A program made the position numbers and the translations under genes. A stretch of DNA of 64,000 nucleotides from positions 236,070-300,069 of the forward strand of contig NZ_JALKBE010000004.1 in assembly GCF_023015885.1 (NCBI RefSeq). Direction: 5' to 3'. Below, in pieces: positions 8,221 to 17,851 of this stretch; within the stretch, counting starts at the first letter, position 1; each line of letters opens with the position of its first letter. This DNA comes from Aliiroseovarius sp. S1123. GTDB lineage: Bacteria > Pseudomonadota > Alphaproteobacteria > Rhodobacterales > Rhodobacteraceae. The notes below the pieces were generated by a model that ran no database searches, had not been told where the DNA came from, and was given only the letters and a program-made list of their open reading frames with translations.

Positions 8221-11200
8221 ATGGCCACGCTTGTTCTCGGGGCCGTCGGCACCGCCATCGGCGGCAGCATTGGCGGGTCTATTCTTGGCGTCAGCGCCGC
8301 CACCATCGGTGGCTTTGTCGGCTCCACCATCGGCTCAGCCGTTGACAGCTGGATCGTGTCCTCCCTGGCACCAAGTCAGCGCATCGAAGGTCCACGGCTC
8401 GACAGCTTGCGCATCACTTCCTCAACCGAAGGGGCTGTCCTCCCGCGCGTTTACGGTCGCATGCGCATGGGCGGCAACGTGATCTGGGCCACGGATTTCC
8501 GCGAAGAGACCAACACAACCACGCAAGGTGGCGGCAAAGGCGGCGGCGGTGGTAAGGTCACGACCACCGAGTATCTGTATTTTGCGAGCTTTGCTGTGGC
8601 CCTTTGCGAGGGGCCAATCACCGGGATCGGGCGCATCTGGGCTGATGGCAAGTTGCTCGATACCGCAGGCATCACCTGGCGCTGGTATCCGGGCGACGAG
8701 GTGCAGACAGCCGATCCGTTCATCGCGGCGAAGATGGGTGCGGCCAGCACGCCCGCTTATCGCGGCACCGCCTATGTCGTTCTTGAGGATCTGGCGCTTG
8801 CCAATTACGGCAACCGCTTGCCGCAGCTGACCTTCGAGGTCTATCGGCCGCTGGCTGACACCGACACCGCCGAGGGGCTCACGCGCGTCATTGCGTTCCT
8901 GCCAGGCACCGGCGAGTTCGCCTATGCCACGACTGGCATTCGCAAGGGCAGCGACGGGGCGCAGACCCCAGAAAACCTGACCGTGCTCACCGCCACCACC
9001 GATATGCTGGTGGCGCTGGATCAGCTGCAGGCCAGCGTGCCAAACGTGGAAAGTGTGACTTTGCCTGTTGCCTGGTTCGGGGATGACCTGCGCGCGGGGG
9101 TCTGTCAGATCAAGCCGGGTGTCGAAGTCGCGGTGAAGATCACCAGCCCGCAGACCTGGCGCGTCAATGGTGTGGCGCGCGTCACTGCTCATCTGGTGAG
9201 CCAAACCAGAGATGGCCGCCCGGCCTATGGCGGCACACCGGCGGATTTTGCGCTGATTGAGGCGATACGTGAGGCAAAGGCGCGCGGGCTGCGGGTCACG
9301 CTCTCGCCCACACTGCTGATGGATGTTCCGCCTGGGAACACCCGACCCAACCCGTATTCCGACAATGCGGGGGACGTGGGTCAGCCGGACTATCCGTGGC
9401 AAGGGCAGATCACCTGTTCTCCGGCAGCGGGCTATGCCGGGACCGTGGATAAAACTGGCACGGCTGCTGCCCAATTGGCCGGTTTTTTTGGCACTGCGAC
9501 ATCTGCGCAATTCGTGGTTTCTGGGGAGAGCGTCAGTTGGACTGGCGCCGCCGATGACTGGGGGCTGCGGCGCATGGTACTGCACTACGCCCATCTCGGC
9601 GCAGTTGCTGGCGGCGTCGATACCTTCCTGATTGGCAGCGTAATGCCGGGGCTGACCACAATCCGCTCGGGCGCATCCACCTATCCGGCCGTGCAGGCGC
9701 TGCGCGCTCTGGTGGCCGATGTGCGCGGCATTCTTGGGCCGGGCACAAAGATCAGCTACGCCGCTGACTGGCGTGAGTATTTTGGGCATCACCCCGGCGA
9801 TGGCAGTGGTGATGTGCATTTCCACCTCGACCCGCTCTGGGCCGATGCCGAGATCGATTTCATTGGCATCAACAATTACATGGCGCTGTCGGACTGGCGC
9901 GACGGGTTTGAGCACACAGATGCGAACGAGGGTTGGCCTGCAATCTATGATCGGATCTATCTGCAGGCGAACATTGCTGGCGGCGAAGGCTTTGATTGGC
10001 TCTATGCCAGCGCGGCTAATCGGGCGGCACAGGTTCGCGCGCCAATCACTGATCCTGACCATGACAAGCCGTGGGTCTTTCGGCCCAAGGATCTGCGCAG
10101 CTGGTGGTCGAATGCGCATTTCGATCGGCTGGGCGGTGTGGAGAGCGGTTCGCCCACCGCATGGGTGCCGCAATCCAAACCGATCCGGTTCACCGCCCTT
10201 GGCTGCCCCGCCATCGATCGTGGGGCCAACCAGCCCAGCGTTGCAGCGCATCTGAGCCCGTCTGGCTCGGCGCTGCCACATGCCTCGCGGGGCTGGCGCG
10301 ACGACGCGATCCAGCGCGCCTATCTCGAGGCCACATACCTCTGGTGGGGCGAGGCTGCGAACAATCCGGAGTCATCCATTTTTGGTGGCCGGATGGTCGA
10401 CAAATCAGAAACGACTGCCTGGGGTTGGGACGCACGGCCCTATCCGTTTTTCCCAGAAATCGCCGCAGGCTGGGCCGATGCGCCCCACTGGCGGCTTGGC
10501 CCTTGGCTGACGGGACGGCTCGGAGCGGTGTCGCTCGCGGCTCTTGTGCGCCATCTCTGTCTGCGCGCCGGGTTGCCAGCGTCCCGCATCGACGTCTCCA
10601 GCCTTTGGGGCGCGGTCGAGGGCTATGTCATCAGCGCGCTGGAAGCCCCGCGCGCCTCCATTGGCATCCTCGCACGGCATTTCGGGTTCGATGCCGTTGA
10701 GACACAAGGCATGATCCGCTTTGTCATGCGTGGGCGTGGGGCCAGTGCGGTCCTTGATCTGGACACACTCGTTCCCGCCGGTCGTGAAGGCGAGGCCATC
10801 GAGAAGACCCGCGGCCAGGAAACCGAACTGCCCCAAGCCCTCAAATGGCAGGTCGCCCGCGCCGATGAGGATTATGAGGCCGCGCTTGTTGAAGCCCGCC
10901 GCATCACTGTCACCGCCAGTCGCATCGCCTCTGAGCGCTTTCCGGTTGCGGTGCCGCCCGAGGAGGCCGAACGCAGCTGTCGGCGTGCCTTGATGGAAGC
11001 CTGGACGGGGCGCGAAAGTGCAATGTTCCGACTGCCGCCCTCACGTCTTGCGCTGGATCCAGCGGATGTCGTCACGCTCATCGAGGGCGACCGTCAGGCC
11101 GATTTCCGGCTCGTGTCCATCGGTGATGCCGACGCCCGCGCGATAGAGGCGGTGCGCCATGACCGCAACGTCTATGATCTGCCATCCGGTGTGCCGCGCA

Positions 11201-12189
11201 ACGCCGCACCTGGCATTGCCACGATCTTCGGCACCCCGGTCGCCGTGATCCTTGATCTGCCGCAGCTGCGCGATGAATTGTCCACGCATCAACCGCTTGC
11301 TGCGGCGCATGCCGCACCTTGGCCCGGCGAGATGGCCGTGTTTCGCAGCCCAACTGACGATGGTTACACGCTGCTGACATCACTTTCGGCGCGCGCCAGG
11401 ATCGGCACGCTCGTCGCCGACCTGTCATCTGGCCCCACGTCGCGCTTTGATCTGGGCAACGCGCTGACCGTCGATGTGCTGTCTGGTACGCTGGAAAGCG
11501 TCACCGATCTCGCGCTATTTGGCGGCGCCAATGCGCTGGCTGTCGAGAGTTCGCCAGGTCTCTGGGAGGTGCTCCAGGCCGGGTCAGCCGAACTGATTGC
11601 ACCGGGGCGCTATCGCCTGACCCGCCTCCTACGCGGTCAGCGCGGCACGGAACTCGCCATGGGCAATCCAACAGCCGCTGGTGCACGCGTTGTGGTGCTG
11701 AATGAGGCCCTGTCGCCGCTACCCATCGCCGAGGCTGATCTGGGCATCCCGTGGAACTGGCGCATCGGACCCGCCAGCAGGCCTTTTACCGATGAGACCT
11801 ATATTGCGCAGACCTTCACCCCGGAAGGCGCGGGGTTGCGGCCATTCGCGGTTGGACATGTTTCGCAACCCTCGCTGAGCGGCCGCGTGCCGGGCGACTT
11901 GGAGGTCCGCTGGGTCCGGCGATCGCGGGCGCTGGCTGCCGATAGCTGGGCCGCGGCGGAAGTGCCGCTTGGCGAAGAGACTGAGGCTTATCTGATGGAA
12001 GTTTTGGACGGCACCGCGATCAAGCGCCGCCTGCAGGTCAGCGCGCCGCAAGCGACCTACAGCGCCGCTGACCAGATTGCCGATTGGGGCGGGCTGCTGG
12101 GGCCCGGCGACACCCTCACGCTGCGCATTGCCCAGCTCTCAGCCCTTTATGGGCCGGGCGCAGCAAAGACCGTCACCCTCCAGTTCTGA
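8221..12189 (+). CDS. Tail tip / host-specificity protein with TIM-barrel domain (GTA gp15-like)
   Basis: 1322 residues. The N-terminus is a Gly/Ala-rich hydrophobic stretch (GAVGTAIGGSIGGSILGVSA) like that of other tail-tip megatron proteins. A Gly-rich linker (GGGKGGGGGK) lies near residue 100. A glycoside-hydrolase-like TIM barrel covers roughly residues 280-720, with 'ISYAADWREYFGHH' and 'LDPLWADAEIDFIGINNYM' typical of the GTA_TIM family. The C-terminal half corresponds to the phage-tail-3 and rcc01698-like domains. The protein probably forms the tail tip that contacts the cell envelope. It is the largest gene in the window. Confidence 0.92.
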   Translation: MATLVLGAVGTAIGGSIGGSILGVSAATIGGFVGSTIGSAVDSWIVSSLAPSQRIEGPRLDSLRITSSTEGAVLPRVYGRMRMGGNVIWATDFREETNTTTQGGGKGGGGGKVTTTEYLYFASFAVALCEGPITGIGRIWADGKLLDTAGITWRWYPGDEVQTADPFIAAKMGAASTPAYRGTAYVVLEDLALANYGNRLPQLTFEVYRPLADTDTAEGLTRVIAFLPGTGEFAYATTGIRKGSDGAQTPENLTVLTATTDMLVALDQLQASVPNVESVTLPVAWFGDDLRAGVCQIKPGVEVAVKITSPQTWRVNGVARVTAHLVSQTRDGRPAYGGTPADFALIEAIREAKARGLRVTLSPTLLMDVPPGNTRPNPYSDNAGDVGQPDYPWQGQITCSPAAGYAGTVDKTGTAAAQLAGFFGTATSAQFVVSGESVSWTGAADDWGLRRMVLHYAHLGAVAGGVDTFLIGSVMPGLTTIRSGASTYPAVQALRALVADVRGILGPGTKISYAADWREYFGHHPGDGSGDVHFHLDPLWADAEIDFIGINNYMALSDWRDGFEHTDANEGWPAIYDRIYLQANIAGGEGFDWLYASAANRAAQVRAPITDPDHDKPWVFRPKDLRSWWSNAHFDRLGGVESGSPTAWVPQSKPIRFTALGCPAIDRGANQPSVAAHLSPSGSALPHASRGWRDDAIQRAYLEATYLWWGEAANNPESSIFGGRMVDKSETTAWGWDARPYPFFPEIAAGWADAPHWRLGPWLTGRLGAVSLAALVRHLCLRAGLPASRIDVSSLWGAVEGYVISALEAPRASIGILARHFGFDAVETQGMIRFVMRGRGASAVLDLDTLVPAGREGEAIEKTRGQETELPQALKWQVARADEDYEAALVEARRITVTASRIASERFPVAVPPEEAERSCRRALMEAWTGRESAMFRLPPSRLALDPADVVTLIEGDRQADFRLVSIGDADARAIEAVRHDRNVYDLPSGVPRNAAPGIATIFGTPVAVILDLPQLRDELSTHQPLAAAHAAPWPGEMAVFRSPTDDGYTLLTSLSARARIGTLVADLSSGPTSRFDLGNALTVDVLSGTLESVTDLALFGGANALAVESSPGLWEVLQAGSAELIAPGRYRLTRLLRGQRGTELAMGNPTAAGARVVVLNEALSPLPIAEADLGIPWNWRIGPASRPFTDETYIAQTFTPEGAGLRPFAVGHVSQPSLSGRVPGDLEVRWVRRSRALAADSWAAAEVPLGEETEAYLMEVLDGTAIKRRLQVSAPQATYSAADQIADWGGLLGPGDTLTLRIAQLSALYGPGAAKTVTLQF

Positions 12190-12200
12190 AGGAGTTCCCT

Positions 12201-12944
12201 GTGTCAGACACCACCACCCGCCTGCTTCTGCCCTACATTCTGGCAGCGCAGGCCCAGAAGCACGTCACCCATAACGAGGCCCTGCGACGGCTCGATGGGC
12301 TGATCAACCTCACCGTGAAGGACAGGACGCGGACCGCGCCGCCCGCCACTCCGACCGAGGGTCAGGCGCATCTGGTCGCGGGTGGGGCCAGTGGCCTGTG
12401 GGCAGGTTGGTCAGGCGACATCGCGGTCTGGACGGACGGTTCGTGGCTCCGTCTCCCCGCACAACCCGGCTGGCGGCTCTGGGTCATTGACGAGGGCGTG
12501 ATGCTGGTGCGGATCGGGACAAATTGGCTGTCGCTCGACGTCGCTATGGGGCTGGTGACGCGCGCGGCCAATGTCGTGCTGGCTCAAGGTGCGACAGGCA
12601 GCAACACAGGCCTCGGGATTATTGATGCCACCGTATCCGGAATGACAGGCTCTGCTGTCACGACATCCCTGATCCTGCCCGCCAACACGCTGATCCTTGG
12701 CGTGACAGCGCGGGTTTCCACGACCATCGCAGGTGCCACGGGCTTTGCGCTTGGTATTGCAGGGGAGCCGGAGCTGTTTGGGGCGGGGTACGGACCGGAT
12801 ACAAGCACAGAAGCTGCGGGCGTGATCGGCCCGAGGGTGTTCGCGACGGCAACGCCGGTAGTCGTGACGGCCGAGGGCAGTAGTTTCACCGGCGGGGCGC
12901 TGCAGCTGGCTTGTCACACCCTTACTTTGGGGGGCCCGACATGA
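12201..12944 (+). CDS. DUF2793 phage protein
   Basis: 247 residues from a GTG at 12201 with AAGGAG six bases upstream; the longer open frame upstream lies inside the previous gene. 'RLLLPYILAAQAQKHVTHNEALRRLDGLINL' is the diagnostic DUF2793 start, and 'DIAVWTDGSWLRLPAQPGWRLWVIDEG' completes the domain. A C-terminal beta-rich region (about residues 150-247) resembles the jelly-roll-like tail region seen in other members. The family regularly follows the GTA-type tip protein in Rhodobacterales phages and is likely a fibre or receptor-binding component. Confidence 0.85.
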   Translation: MSDTTTRLLLPYILAAQAQKHVTHNEALRRLDGLINLTVKDRTRTAPPATPTEGQAHLVAGGASGLWAGWSGDIAVWTDGSWLRLPAQPGWRLWVIDEGVMLVRIGTNWLSLDVAMGLVTRAANVVLAQGATGSNTGLGIIDATVSGMTGSAVTTSLILPANTLILGVTARVSTTIAGATGFALGIAGEPELFGAGYGPDTSTEAAGVIGPRVFATATPVVVTAEGSSFTGGALQLACHTLTLGGPT

Positions 12945-13255
12945 ACGACAATTCCTCGCCCGGCCTGCTTGGCAGCGTGATTATCGCCGTGCGCGATCAC
13001 GGGCTGACGGCGGCCATCACCGCGCTGATCGGCGGGTTCCTGGCGCTGCTCGCCGCCATCACCCGTCGCGCCTTCACCAATGACGCACTGCTGCAGCGGC
13101 TCGATCGCGAACTCAGTTCAGAGCGCCAACGTCTCGACGCGCAGCGCGCTGAAGACCGCCACACCGATGCAAAACGGCTCGACCGCATCGAGATCGACAT
13201 CCGCGCTGTTCGCGACATGATCTTCGAGGCGTTCCAGCGCGGCCCGCCCGGCTGA
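12941..13255 (+). CDS. Small membrane protein, holin-like candidate
   Basis: 104 residues, starting in an ATGA overlap with DUF2793. One hydrophobic segment (AAITALIGGFLALLAAI, about residues 25-45) is followed by a strongly charged coiled coil (LLQRLDRELSSERQRLDAQR). Size, topology and position directly before an endolysin support a holin or holin-like role. It could instead be an anti-holin or another membrane-anchored lysis accessory. A rho-independent terminator follows the gene. Confidence 0.5.
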   Translation: MNDNSSPGLLGSVIIAVRDHGLTAAITALIGGFLALLAAITRRAFTNDALLQRLDRELSSERQRLDAQRAEDRHTDAKRLDRIEIDIRAVRDMIFEAFQRGPPG

Positions 13256-13286
13256 TCACACCCGCCCAGGCCCTAACCATCGTCCC

Positions 13287-13315
13287 GCCCGCAGTGCTTG
13301 TTGCGGGCTTTTTCT
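13287..13315 (+). terminator. Rho-independent terminator between holin-like gene and endolysin
   Basis: GCCCGCA (13287-13293) pairs with TGCGGGC (13302-13308), followed by TTTTTCT. It would separate the tail transcript from the lysis genes or allow partial read-through. Confidence 0.7.
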
Positions 13316-13333
13316 ATTCCAGAGGAGGCCACC

Positions 13334-14014
13334 ATGCCTGATACTGTCCAAACCTACCGTCATTTCCGCGATGTGCCCAAGCGCGACTGGCGCTGGACCA
13401 ACTTTTCGCCCGCCGAGATTGCCTGCCGCGGCACCGGCAAGCTGAAGCTGCACCCGGAAGCGCTGGATAAATTGCAGGCGCTGCGCGACCGGCTGGGAAA
13501 GCCGCTGATCATCCGCTCAGCCTATCGCAGTCCAGAGCACAATCGCGCGGTGGGTGGCGCGACACGCTCGAAGCACATGGAGGCGACGGCCTTCGACATC
13601 GCGATGGAAAACCACGATCCCGTTGCATTCGAAGCGGCGGCGCGCGCTGTGGGCTACCTGGGCTTCGGCTTTTATCCGCGCTCGGGTTTCATCCATGTCG
13701 ATCTCGGGCCCACGCGTCAGTGGGGCGAGCGGTTTCCGGTACGGGCGGTGCCCTTTGCAGCTGAGGTGCCGACCGCGCGGGAAGTCCTCGCTGAAAGCCG
13801 GACGCTCAAGGGCGCAGGCACTGCGGGCGTCGCGACAATGGGTGCGGCGGGCGTCGAGGTGGTGCAAGAGGTGCTGGCCGAAGCGCAGGGAACTGTCTTG
13901 CCGCTGGTGACGCACCTCGACAGCCTGCGCTGGATTTTCATCCTTCTGGCCTTGGCAGGGATCGCGGTGGCGATATGGGCCCGCGTCGACGACTGGCGAA
14001 AGGGGCGTCGCTAA
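13334..14014 (+). CDS. Endolysin, M15 family D-Ala-D-Ala peptidase with C-terminal membrane helix
   Basis: 226 residues from ATG 13334, preceded by a strong AGAGGAGG site. The M15A zinc motif is complete: 'SAYRSPEHNRAVGG' leads to 'SKHMEATAFDI' (H-x6-D, about residues 80-87) and 'GFIHVDLGP' gives the H-x-D (about residue 120). This domain cuts peptidoglycan cross-link peptides. A C-terminal helix 'WIFILLALAGIAVAIWA' (about residues 200-216) would anchor the enzyme in the membrane, which is unusual for a soluble endolysin but known in Rhodobacterales phages. Spanin genes follow at once. Confidence 0.88.
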   Translation: MPDTVQTYRHFRDVPKRDWRWTNFSPAEIACRGTGKLKLHPEALDKLQALRDRLGKPLIIRSAYRSPEHNRAVGGATRSKHMEATAFDIAMENHDPVAFEAAARAVGYLGFGFYPRSGFIHVDLGPTRQWGERFPVRAVPFAAEVPTAREVLAESRTLKGAGTAGVATMGAAGVEVVQEVLAEAQGTVLPLVTHLDSLRWIFILLALAGIAVAIWARVDDWRKGRR

Positions 14015-14271
14015 TGTGGGGCACCATGCTGAGCGGACTGATTGCCTCGCCCTTGGCGCGGCGGCTCATCAGGACGGCGCTCGCCGTTCTCACTATCGTG
14101 TTTTTTCTCTTCAACTTGCGCCGTGCAGGTGAGCGCGCTGGTCGCGCTGCCGAGCGGCTCGACACCCTGGAGGCTGTCACCCATGCCCAACGTCAGATGC
14201 TGGACGAAGCCAGCCGCCGTCCTCGCAACCGCAATGATCTCGTTGACAGGCTGCGCGACGGGGAGTTCTGA
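14014..14271 (+). CDS. Rz-like inner-membrane spanin candidate
   Basis: 85 residues from ATG 14014, which shares a base with the endolysin stop (TAATG). An N-terminal membrane helix (IRTALAVLTIVFFLFNL) is followed by an Arg/Glu-rich periplasmic coiled coil (AGERAGRAAERLDTLEAV). That topology matches i-spanins of the Rz type. The 3' part overlaps a lipoprotein gene in the +1 frame, the classical nested Rz/Rz1 arrangement. The call rests on topology and context rather than on sequence identity. Confidence 0.65.
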   Translation: MWGTMLSGLIASPLARRLIRTALAVLTIVFFLFNLRRAGERAGRAAERLDTLEAVTHAQRQMLDEASRRPRNRNDLVDRLRDGEF

Positions 14272-14494
14272 GCAGCGTTCAAATTCTGTCTGTCCGCCGG
14301 TCGTGGCGTATAATCGCGAAGAGCAGCGGCGCGTGGCTGATGAGATCGACGCGCTGCCCGAAGGCAGTGTCATCGTCGGCTGGCTCGCGGATTATATGGT
14401 GCTGCGGGGGCAACTGCGCGTGTGCCAGCAAGATGTAAACGCTTTGTTCTGGGGCGCCAACGTCAAATCACAGATTACCGGGCGAGCCCCTTGA
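14183..14494 (+). CDS. Rz1-like outer-membrane lipoprotein spanin
   Basis: 103 residues from ATG 14183, embedded in the end of the Rz-like gene in another frame. The signal '[16 protein letters not shown]' ends in a lipobox (L-T-G-C) at about residue 24. The mature part has '[20 protein letters not shown]', then '[25 protein letters not shown]', a pattern common in alphaproteobacterial prophage o-spanins. With the Rz-like protein it would fuse the inner and outer membranes at lysis. Its last 20 bases overlap the convergent rmlA gene, marking the end of the recognisable prophage. Confidence 0.72.
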   Translation: MPNVRCWTKPAAVLATAMISLTGCATGSSEQRSNSVCPPVVAYNREEQRRVADEIDALPEGSVIVGWLADYMVLRGQLRVCQQDVNALFWGANVKSQITGRAP

Positions 14495-15347
14495 GATATG
14501 AGCCATAGTCGTTCTTTCCGAACTGTTCCGCACGGGCTCTCAGTTGGTCTTCGTCAATCCAGCCCATCTCAAAGGCGACCTCGTCGGGCGAGCCCACTTG
14601 CTGACCTTGGCGTTCGGTCAGGGTGCGGACGAAGTTTCCGGCGTCCAGAAGACTGGCGTGGGTGCCAGTATCCAGCCAAGCATAGCCGCGGCCCATTTTT
14701 TTGACCGATAGTGTGCCGTCGGCCAGATAGCTTTCAAGCAGGCTGGTGATCTCCAATTCACCGCGGGGCGATGGCCGCACCTCTTTGGCCCGTGCTGGTG
14801 CTGTGCCGTCAAGGAAATAAAGCCCGGTCACCGCGTAGTTCGATGGCGGCACGGTTGGTTTCTCGATGATCGACCGCACAGTGCCATCTTCGTCAAAATC
14901 CACCACGCCGTAGCGTTCCGGATCAGCCACGCGATAGCCAAAGACAGTGGCACCCGCCTGCGCTTGTCCGGCCTCTTGCAACAGGTCGGGCAGCCCGTGG
15001 CCGAAGAAGATATTGTCGCCCAGCACCATCGCCGAGGGCGCGCCATCAAGGAACTCTTCCCCAAGAATAAACGCCTGCGCCAGCCCATCAGGGCTGGGCT
15101 GCACCATATAGTTCAGGGACACACCCCATTGGCTGCCGTCGCCAAGCGTCCGTTTGAACTGTTCCAAGTCATGCGGGGTAGTGATGATCAGGATCTCGCG
15201 AATGTCGGCCAACATCAGCACTGTCAGAGGGTAATAGACCATGGGCTTGTCATAGATCGGCAAGAGCTGTTTCGACACACCCATGGTAATGGGATAAAGC
15301 CGCGTGCCAGACCCGCCTGCTAGGATGATGCCTTTGCGTGTTGTCAC
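14475..15347 (-). CDS. rmlA: Glucose-1-phosphate thymidylyltransferase
   Basis: 290 residues from a GTG at 15347 in a GTGA overlap with rmlD; the longer frame upstream lies inside rmlD. It carries the nucleotidyltransferase signature '[16 protein letters not shown]' at the N-terminus and '[11 protein letters not shown]' for metal and nucleotide binding, with the family's standard length. The enzyme makes dTDP-glucose from dTTP and glucose 1-phosphate, the first step to dTDP-L-rhamnose. It also feeds the dTDP-amino sugar branch encoded at 30.9-33 kb. It is the last gene of the rml set in transcription order. Confidence 0.96.
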   Translation of the reverse strand: MTTRKGIILAGGSGTRLYPITMGVSKQLLPIYDKPMVYYPLTVLMLADIREILIITTPHDLEQFKRTLGDGSQWGVSLNYMVQPSPDGLAQAFILGEEFLDGAPSAMVLGDNIFFGHGLPDLLQEAGQAQAGATVFGYRVADPERYGVVDFDEDGTVRSIIEKPTVPPSNYAVTGLYFLDGTAPARAKEVRPSPRGELEITSLLESYLADGTLSVKKMGRGYAWLDTGTHASLLDAGNFVRTLTERQGQQVGSPDEVAFEMGWIDEDQLRARAEQFGKNDYGSYLKGLAR

Positions 15348-16198
15348 GGGGTAATACCTATCTCTGTCATTATATCGGCCAGTCCTGCGCGCCAATCTGG
15401 GCGGGGGATGGCGAAAACCTGTTCCGTTGTATTGCAATCCAGCCGCGAATTCAGCGGCCGCGCTGCGGGTGTGGGATAATCGCGCGTGGCAATTGGGATA
15501 ACGCGGGTGCCCCGCTCCGCCTGGGCAAAGATTGCGCGGGCAAACTCGCACCAGCTGACATCGGGCGCGCCGCTGAAATGATACGTTCCGGTCTTGGTGG
15601 GCACGTCGCATAGTTGCTGGGCGATAGACAAGCAGGCGTCGGCAATCGCGCGGGCGGGGGTTGGGCCGCCGATCTGATCATCTACAACGCTTAACTCATC
15701 GCGGCTGTCCGACAGGCGTAGCATGGTTTTGACGAAATTGCCTCCATGGGCGGAAAACACCCATGAGGTCCGCAAAATTGCATGGGCTCCGCCCGCGGCG
15801 CGAATGCCTGCCTCGCCCGCCAGCTTTGACCGGCCATAGGCGTTTTGTGGGTCGACGCTGTCATCAGGCGCCCAAGCATGGGTGCCGTTACCGGCAAAGA
15901 CATAATCGGTTGAGATATGCACAAGCGGAATGTCCAATGCCGCACAGGCCTGCGCCATGGCGGTGGGGGCCTCGCCATTAATGAGGGTAGCCAGCGCCTC
16001 TACCTCTTCGGCACGATCCACGGCGGTGTAGGCAGCGGCGTTGATCACCGCGCGGGGCCGGTGGGCGTAAATTGCTGCTGCACAAGCCGCAGGATCAGTG
16101 AGATCGACCTGATCACGCCCTAGCGCCACAACACTGCCCAACCGTTGTAACTCGGTCGCGACCTGCCCGCTGCGGCCAAAGACCAAAATAGTATTCAT
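15344..16198 (-). CDS. rmlD: dTDP-4-dehydrorhamnose reductase
   Basis: 284 residues, an extended short-chain dehydrogenase. The N-terminal '[16 protein letters not shown]' is the NADPH-binding loop, '[15 protein letters not shown]' is the RmlD hallmark, and the Y-x-x-x-K pair is in '[10 protein letters not shown]'. It reduces dTDP-4-keto-L-rhamnose to dTDP-L-rhamnose. It overlaps rmlA at its stop and rmlB at its start by four bases each, so the set is translated as a unit. Confidence 0.95.
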   Translation of the reverse strand: MNTILVFGRSGQVATELQRLGSVVALGRDQVDLTDPAACAAAIYAHRPRAVINAAAYTAVDRAEEVEALATLINGEAPTAMAQACAALDIPLVHISTDYVFAGNGTHAWAPDDSVDPQNAYGRSKLAGEAGIRAAGGAHAILRTSWVFSAHGGNFVKTMLRLSDSRDELSVVDDQIGGPTPARAIADACLSIAQQLCDVPTKTGTYHFSGAPDVSWCEFARAIFAQAERGTRVIPIATRDYPTPAARPLNSRLDCNTTEQVFAIPRPDWRAGLADIMTEIGITP

Positions 16199-17256
16199 GA
16201 AGCGGCTTTCTCAGTGGTGCCCAGCCGTTGGCCGACGCCCGCACGCACCAGCAATGGGCGCCACCAGTCCTCGTTCTCCAGATACCAGCGCACGGTGCGT
16301 TCCAGCCCCTCTTCTACAGTGACCGAGGGGCGCCAGCCCAACTCTTTGCGGATACGTGCGGGATCAATCGCATAGCGTGCATCATGGCCGGGGCGGTCGG
16401 TGACAAAGGTGATCAGATCGCCATAGCAGTCGGCCTCGCGCGGGTGCAGCCGGTCAAGGATGGCGCAGATCGTTTGCACCAGTTGCAGGTTGCTGCGTTC
16501 GTTCTCGCCGCCGATATTATAGCTGCGCCCAATCTCGCCCTGTTGCGCCACCAAAAGCAGCGCATCGGCGTGATCCTCGACATAAAGCCAGTCGCGGATG
16601 TTGCTGCCATCGCCATAAATCGGCAGCGGCTTGCCCGCCAGCGCGTTCAGAATGACCACCGGGATAAGCTTTTCAGGGAAGTGATACGGGCCGTAATTGT
16701 TCGAACAATTGCTGAGGACCACGGGCAGGCCATAGGTCTCACCCCAGGCGCGCACCAGATGATCGGAGCTTGCCTTGGAGGCAGAATAGGGGCTGCGTGG
16801 ATCGTAGGCCGTATCCTCGGTGAACATGACTGATTTATCCGCGGGCAGTGAGCCGAACACCTCGTCCGTTGAGATATGGTGTAAGCGAAAGCCCTCAGGT
16901 CGGCCTTGCGCGATCCAATAGGTGCGGGCCGCTTCCAGCATGTTGAACGTGCCGGTGATATTCGTTTCGATGAAATCGGCCGGCCCATCGATCGAGCGAT
17001 CGACATGACTTTCGGCGGCCAGATGCATGACGATATCGGGCTTGTGGGTGGAAAAGACACGATCCAGCGCCGCGCGGTCGCGGATATCAGCCTGCTCGAA
17101 GGCATAAAGCGGGCTGTCTGCGACGGACGCCACATTGGACAGGCAGGCGGCATAGGTCAGCGCGTCAAGGTTCACTACCTGATGGCCCCGTGCCACCGCC
17201 AGCCGCACCACCGCCGAGCCGATAAAGCCCGCACCTCCTGTCACAAGGATCTTCAT
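16195..17256 (-). CDS. rmlB: dTDP-glucose 4,6-dehydratase
   Basis: 353 residues. It has '[16 protein letters not shown]' (NAD-binding), '[12 protein letters not shown]' (diagnostic for RmlB), '[13 protein letters not shown]' (Y-x-x-x-K) and '[15 protein letters not shown]'. It converts dTDP-glucose to dTDP-4-keto-6-deoxyglucose, the branch point for rhamnose (RmlC/RmlD) and for the 3-amino sugar made by the genes at 30.9-33 kb. It lies six bases downstream of rmlC. Confidence 0.97.
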   Translation of the reverse strand: MKILVTGGAGFIGSAVVRLAVARGHQVVNLDALTYAACLSNVASVADSPLYAFEQADIRDRAALDRVFSTHKPDIVMHLAAESHVDRSIDGPADFIETNITGTFNMLEAARTYWIAQGRPEGFRLHHISTDEVFGSLPADKSVMFTEDTAYDPRSPYSASKASSDHLVRAWGETYGLPVVLSNCSNNYGPYHFPEKLIPVVILNALAGKPLPIYGDGSNIRDWLYVEDHADALLLVAQQGEIGRSYNIGGENERSNLQLVQTICAILDRLHPREADCYGDLITFVTDRPGHDARYAIDPARIRKELGWRPSVTVEEGLERTVRWYLENEDWWRPLLVRAGVGQRLGTTEKAAS

Positions 17257-17262
17257 CTGTGC

Positions 17263-17823
17263 CTATCCTTCCATGTGAAACGGGCTGTCGAGATCGGTCA
17301 GCATTGGGGCCGCGGCGTCTTTGTCGCTTAGGATCGCCGTTTCCTGCAATGGCCAGTCTATTCCGATGGCCGAGTCATCCCAGCGTAGCGCGCCCTCGGT
17401 TTCTGGTGCATAATAGTCCGAGCATTTGTAGATGATCTCACTATCGGGCTGCAGCGTGGCAAACCCATGAGCAAAGCCTGCAGGGATGAACAGCTGCGCA
17501 CCATTCTCGGCGCTGAGTTCGTAGCCAACCCATTTGCCATATGTCGGGCTGTCCTTGCGGATATCGACGGCGACATCAAAGATCGCACCGCGCCCGCAAC
17601 GAACCAACTTGGCCTGCGCGGCAGGGGGAGCTTGGAAATGGAGGCCGCGCACGGTGCCAATCTCAGCTGACAGCGAGTGGTTGTCCTGCACAAAATTTTC
17701 ATCGATCCCCAGCTCCGCATAAACGCGCTGACTGTAGGTCTCCCCAAAGAAGCCTCGATGATCACCGAAGCGATCGGGCTCTATCATTAAGATCCCTGCT
17801 AAACTGGTCTTGCGAACCCGCAT
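17263..17823 (-). CDS. rmlC: dTDP-4-dehydrorhamnose 3,5-epimerase
   Basis: 186 residues of the RmlC cupin family: 'DHRGFFGETYS', 'FVQDNHSLSAEIGTVRGLHFQ' with the catalytic His, 'VDIRKDSPTYGKW' and 'IPAGFAHGFATL'. It performs the double epimerisation to dTDP-4-keto-L-rhamnose. It is first of the four rml genes in transcription order (C-B-D-A). Confidence 0.96.
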   Translation of the reverse strand: MRVRKTSLAGILMIEPDRFGDHRGFFGETYSQRVYAELGIDENFVQDNHSLSAEIGTVRGLHFQAPPAAQAKLVRCGRGAIFDVAVDIRKDSPTYGKWVGYELSAENGAQLFIPAGFAHGFATLQPDSEIIYKCSDYYAPETEGALRWDDSAIGIDWPLQETAILSDKDAAAPMLTDLDSPFHMEG

Positions 17824-17851
17824 TGTTCAGTACGCCTTTCTGCTGTGGATG

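Larger units (their letters stand above)
1..14494 (+). mobile_element. Right part of a prophage: tail tip, tailspike and lysis genes
   Basis: Fourteen closely packed + strand genes, mostly joined by ATGA overlaps, run from a DUF2460 tail protein to a holin/endolysin/spanin cassette. DUF2460, DUF2163, NlpC/P60 and the TIM-barrel tip protein follow the order of the Rhodobacterales gene transfer agent. The inserted tailspike genes and the full lysis set argue for a true phage rather than a GTA. Head, packaging, tape-measure and integration genes would lie left of the window. The right edge is set where the convergent polysaccharide operon begins; I saw no attachment repeat there, so the exact end is inferred. 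Confidence 0.8.

Noticed and set aside
8422..10281. 619-codon minus-strand frame opposite the tail-tip gene
   Set aside because: The + strand frame encodes a clear TIM-barrel tail protein; the antisense frame has no recognisable domain.
1..14494. Reading the tail block as a gene transfer agent
   Set aside because: Inserted tailspike genes, DUF2793 and a full holin/endolysin/spanin set are not part of the compact GTA cluster, so a prophage is the better reading.
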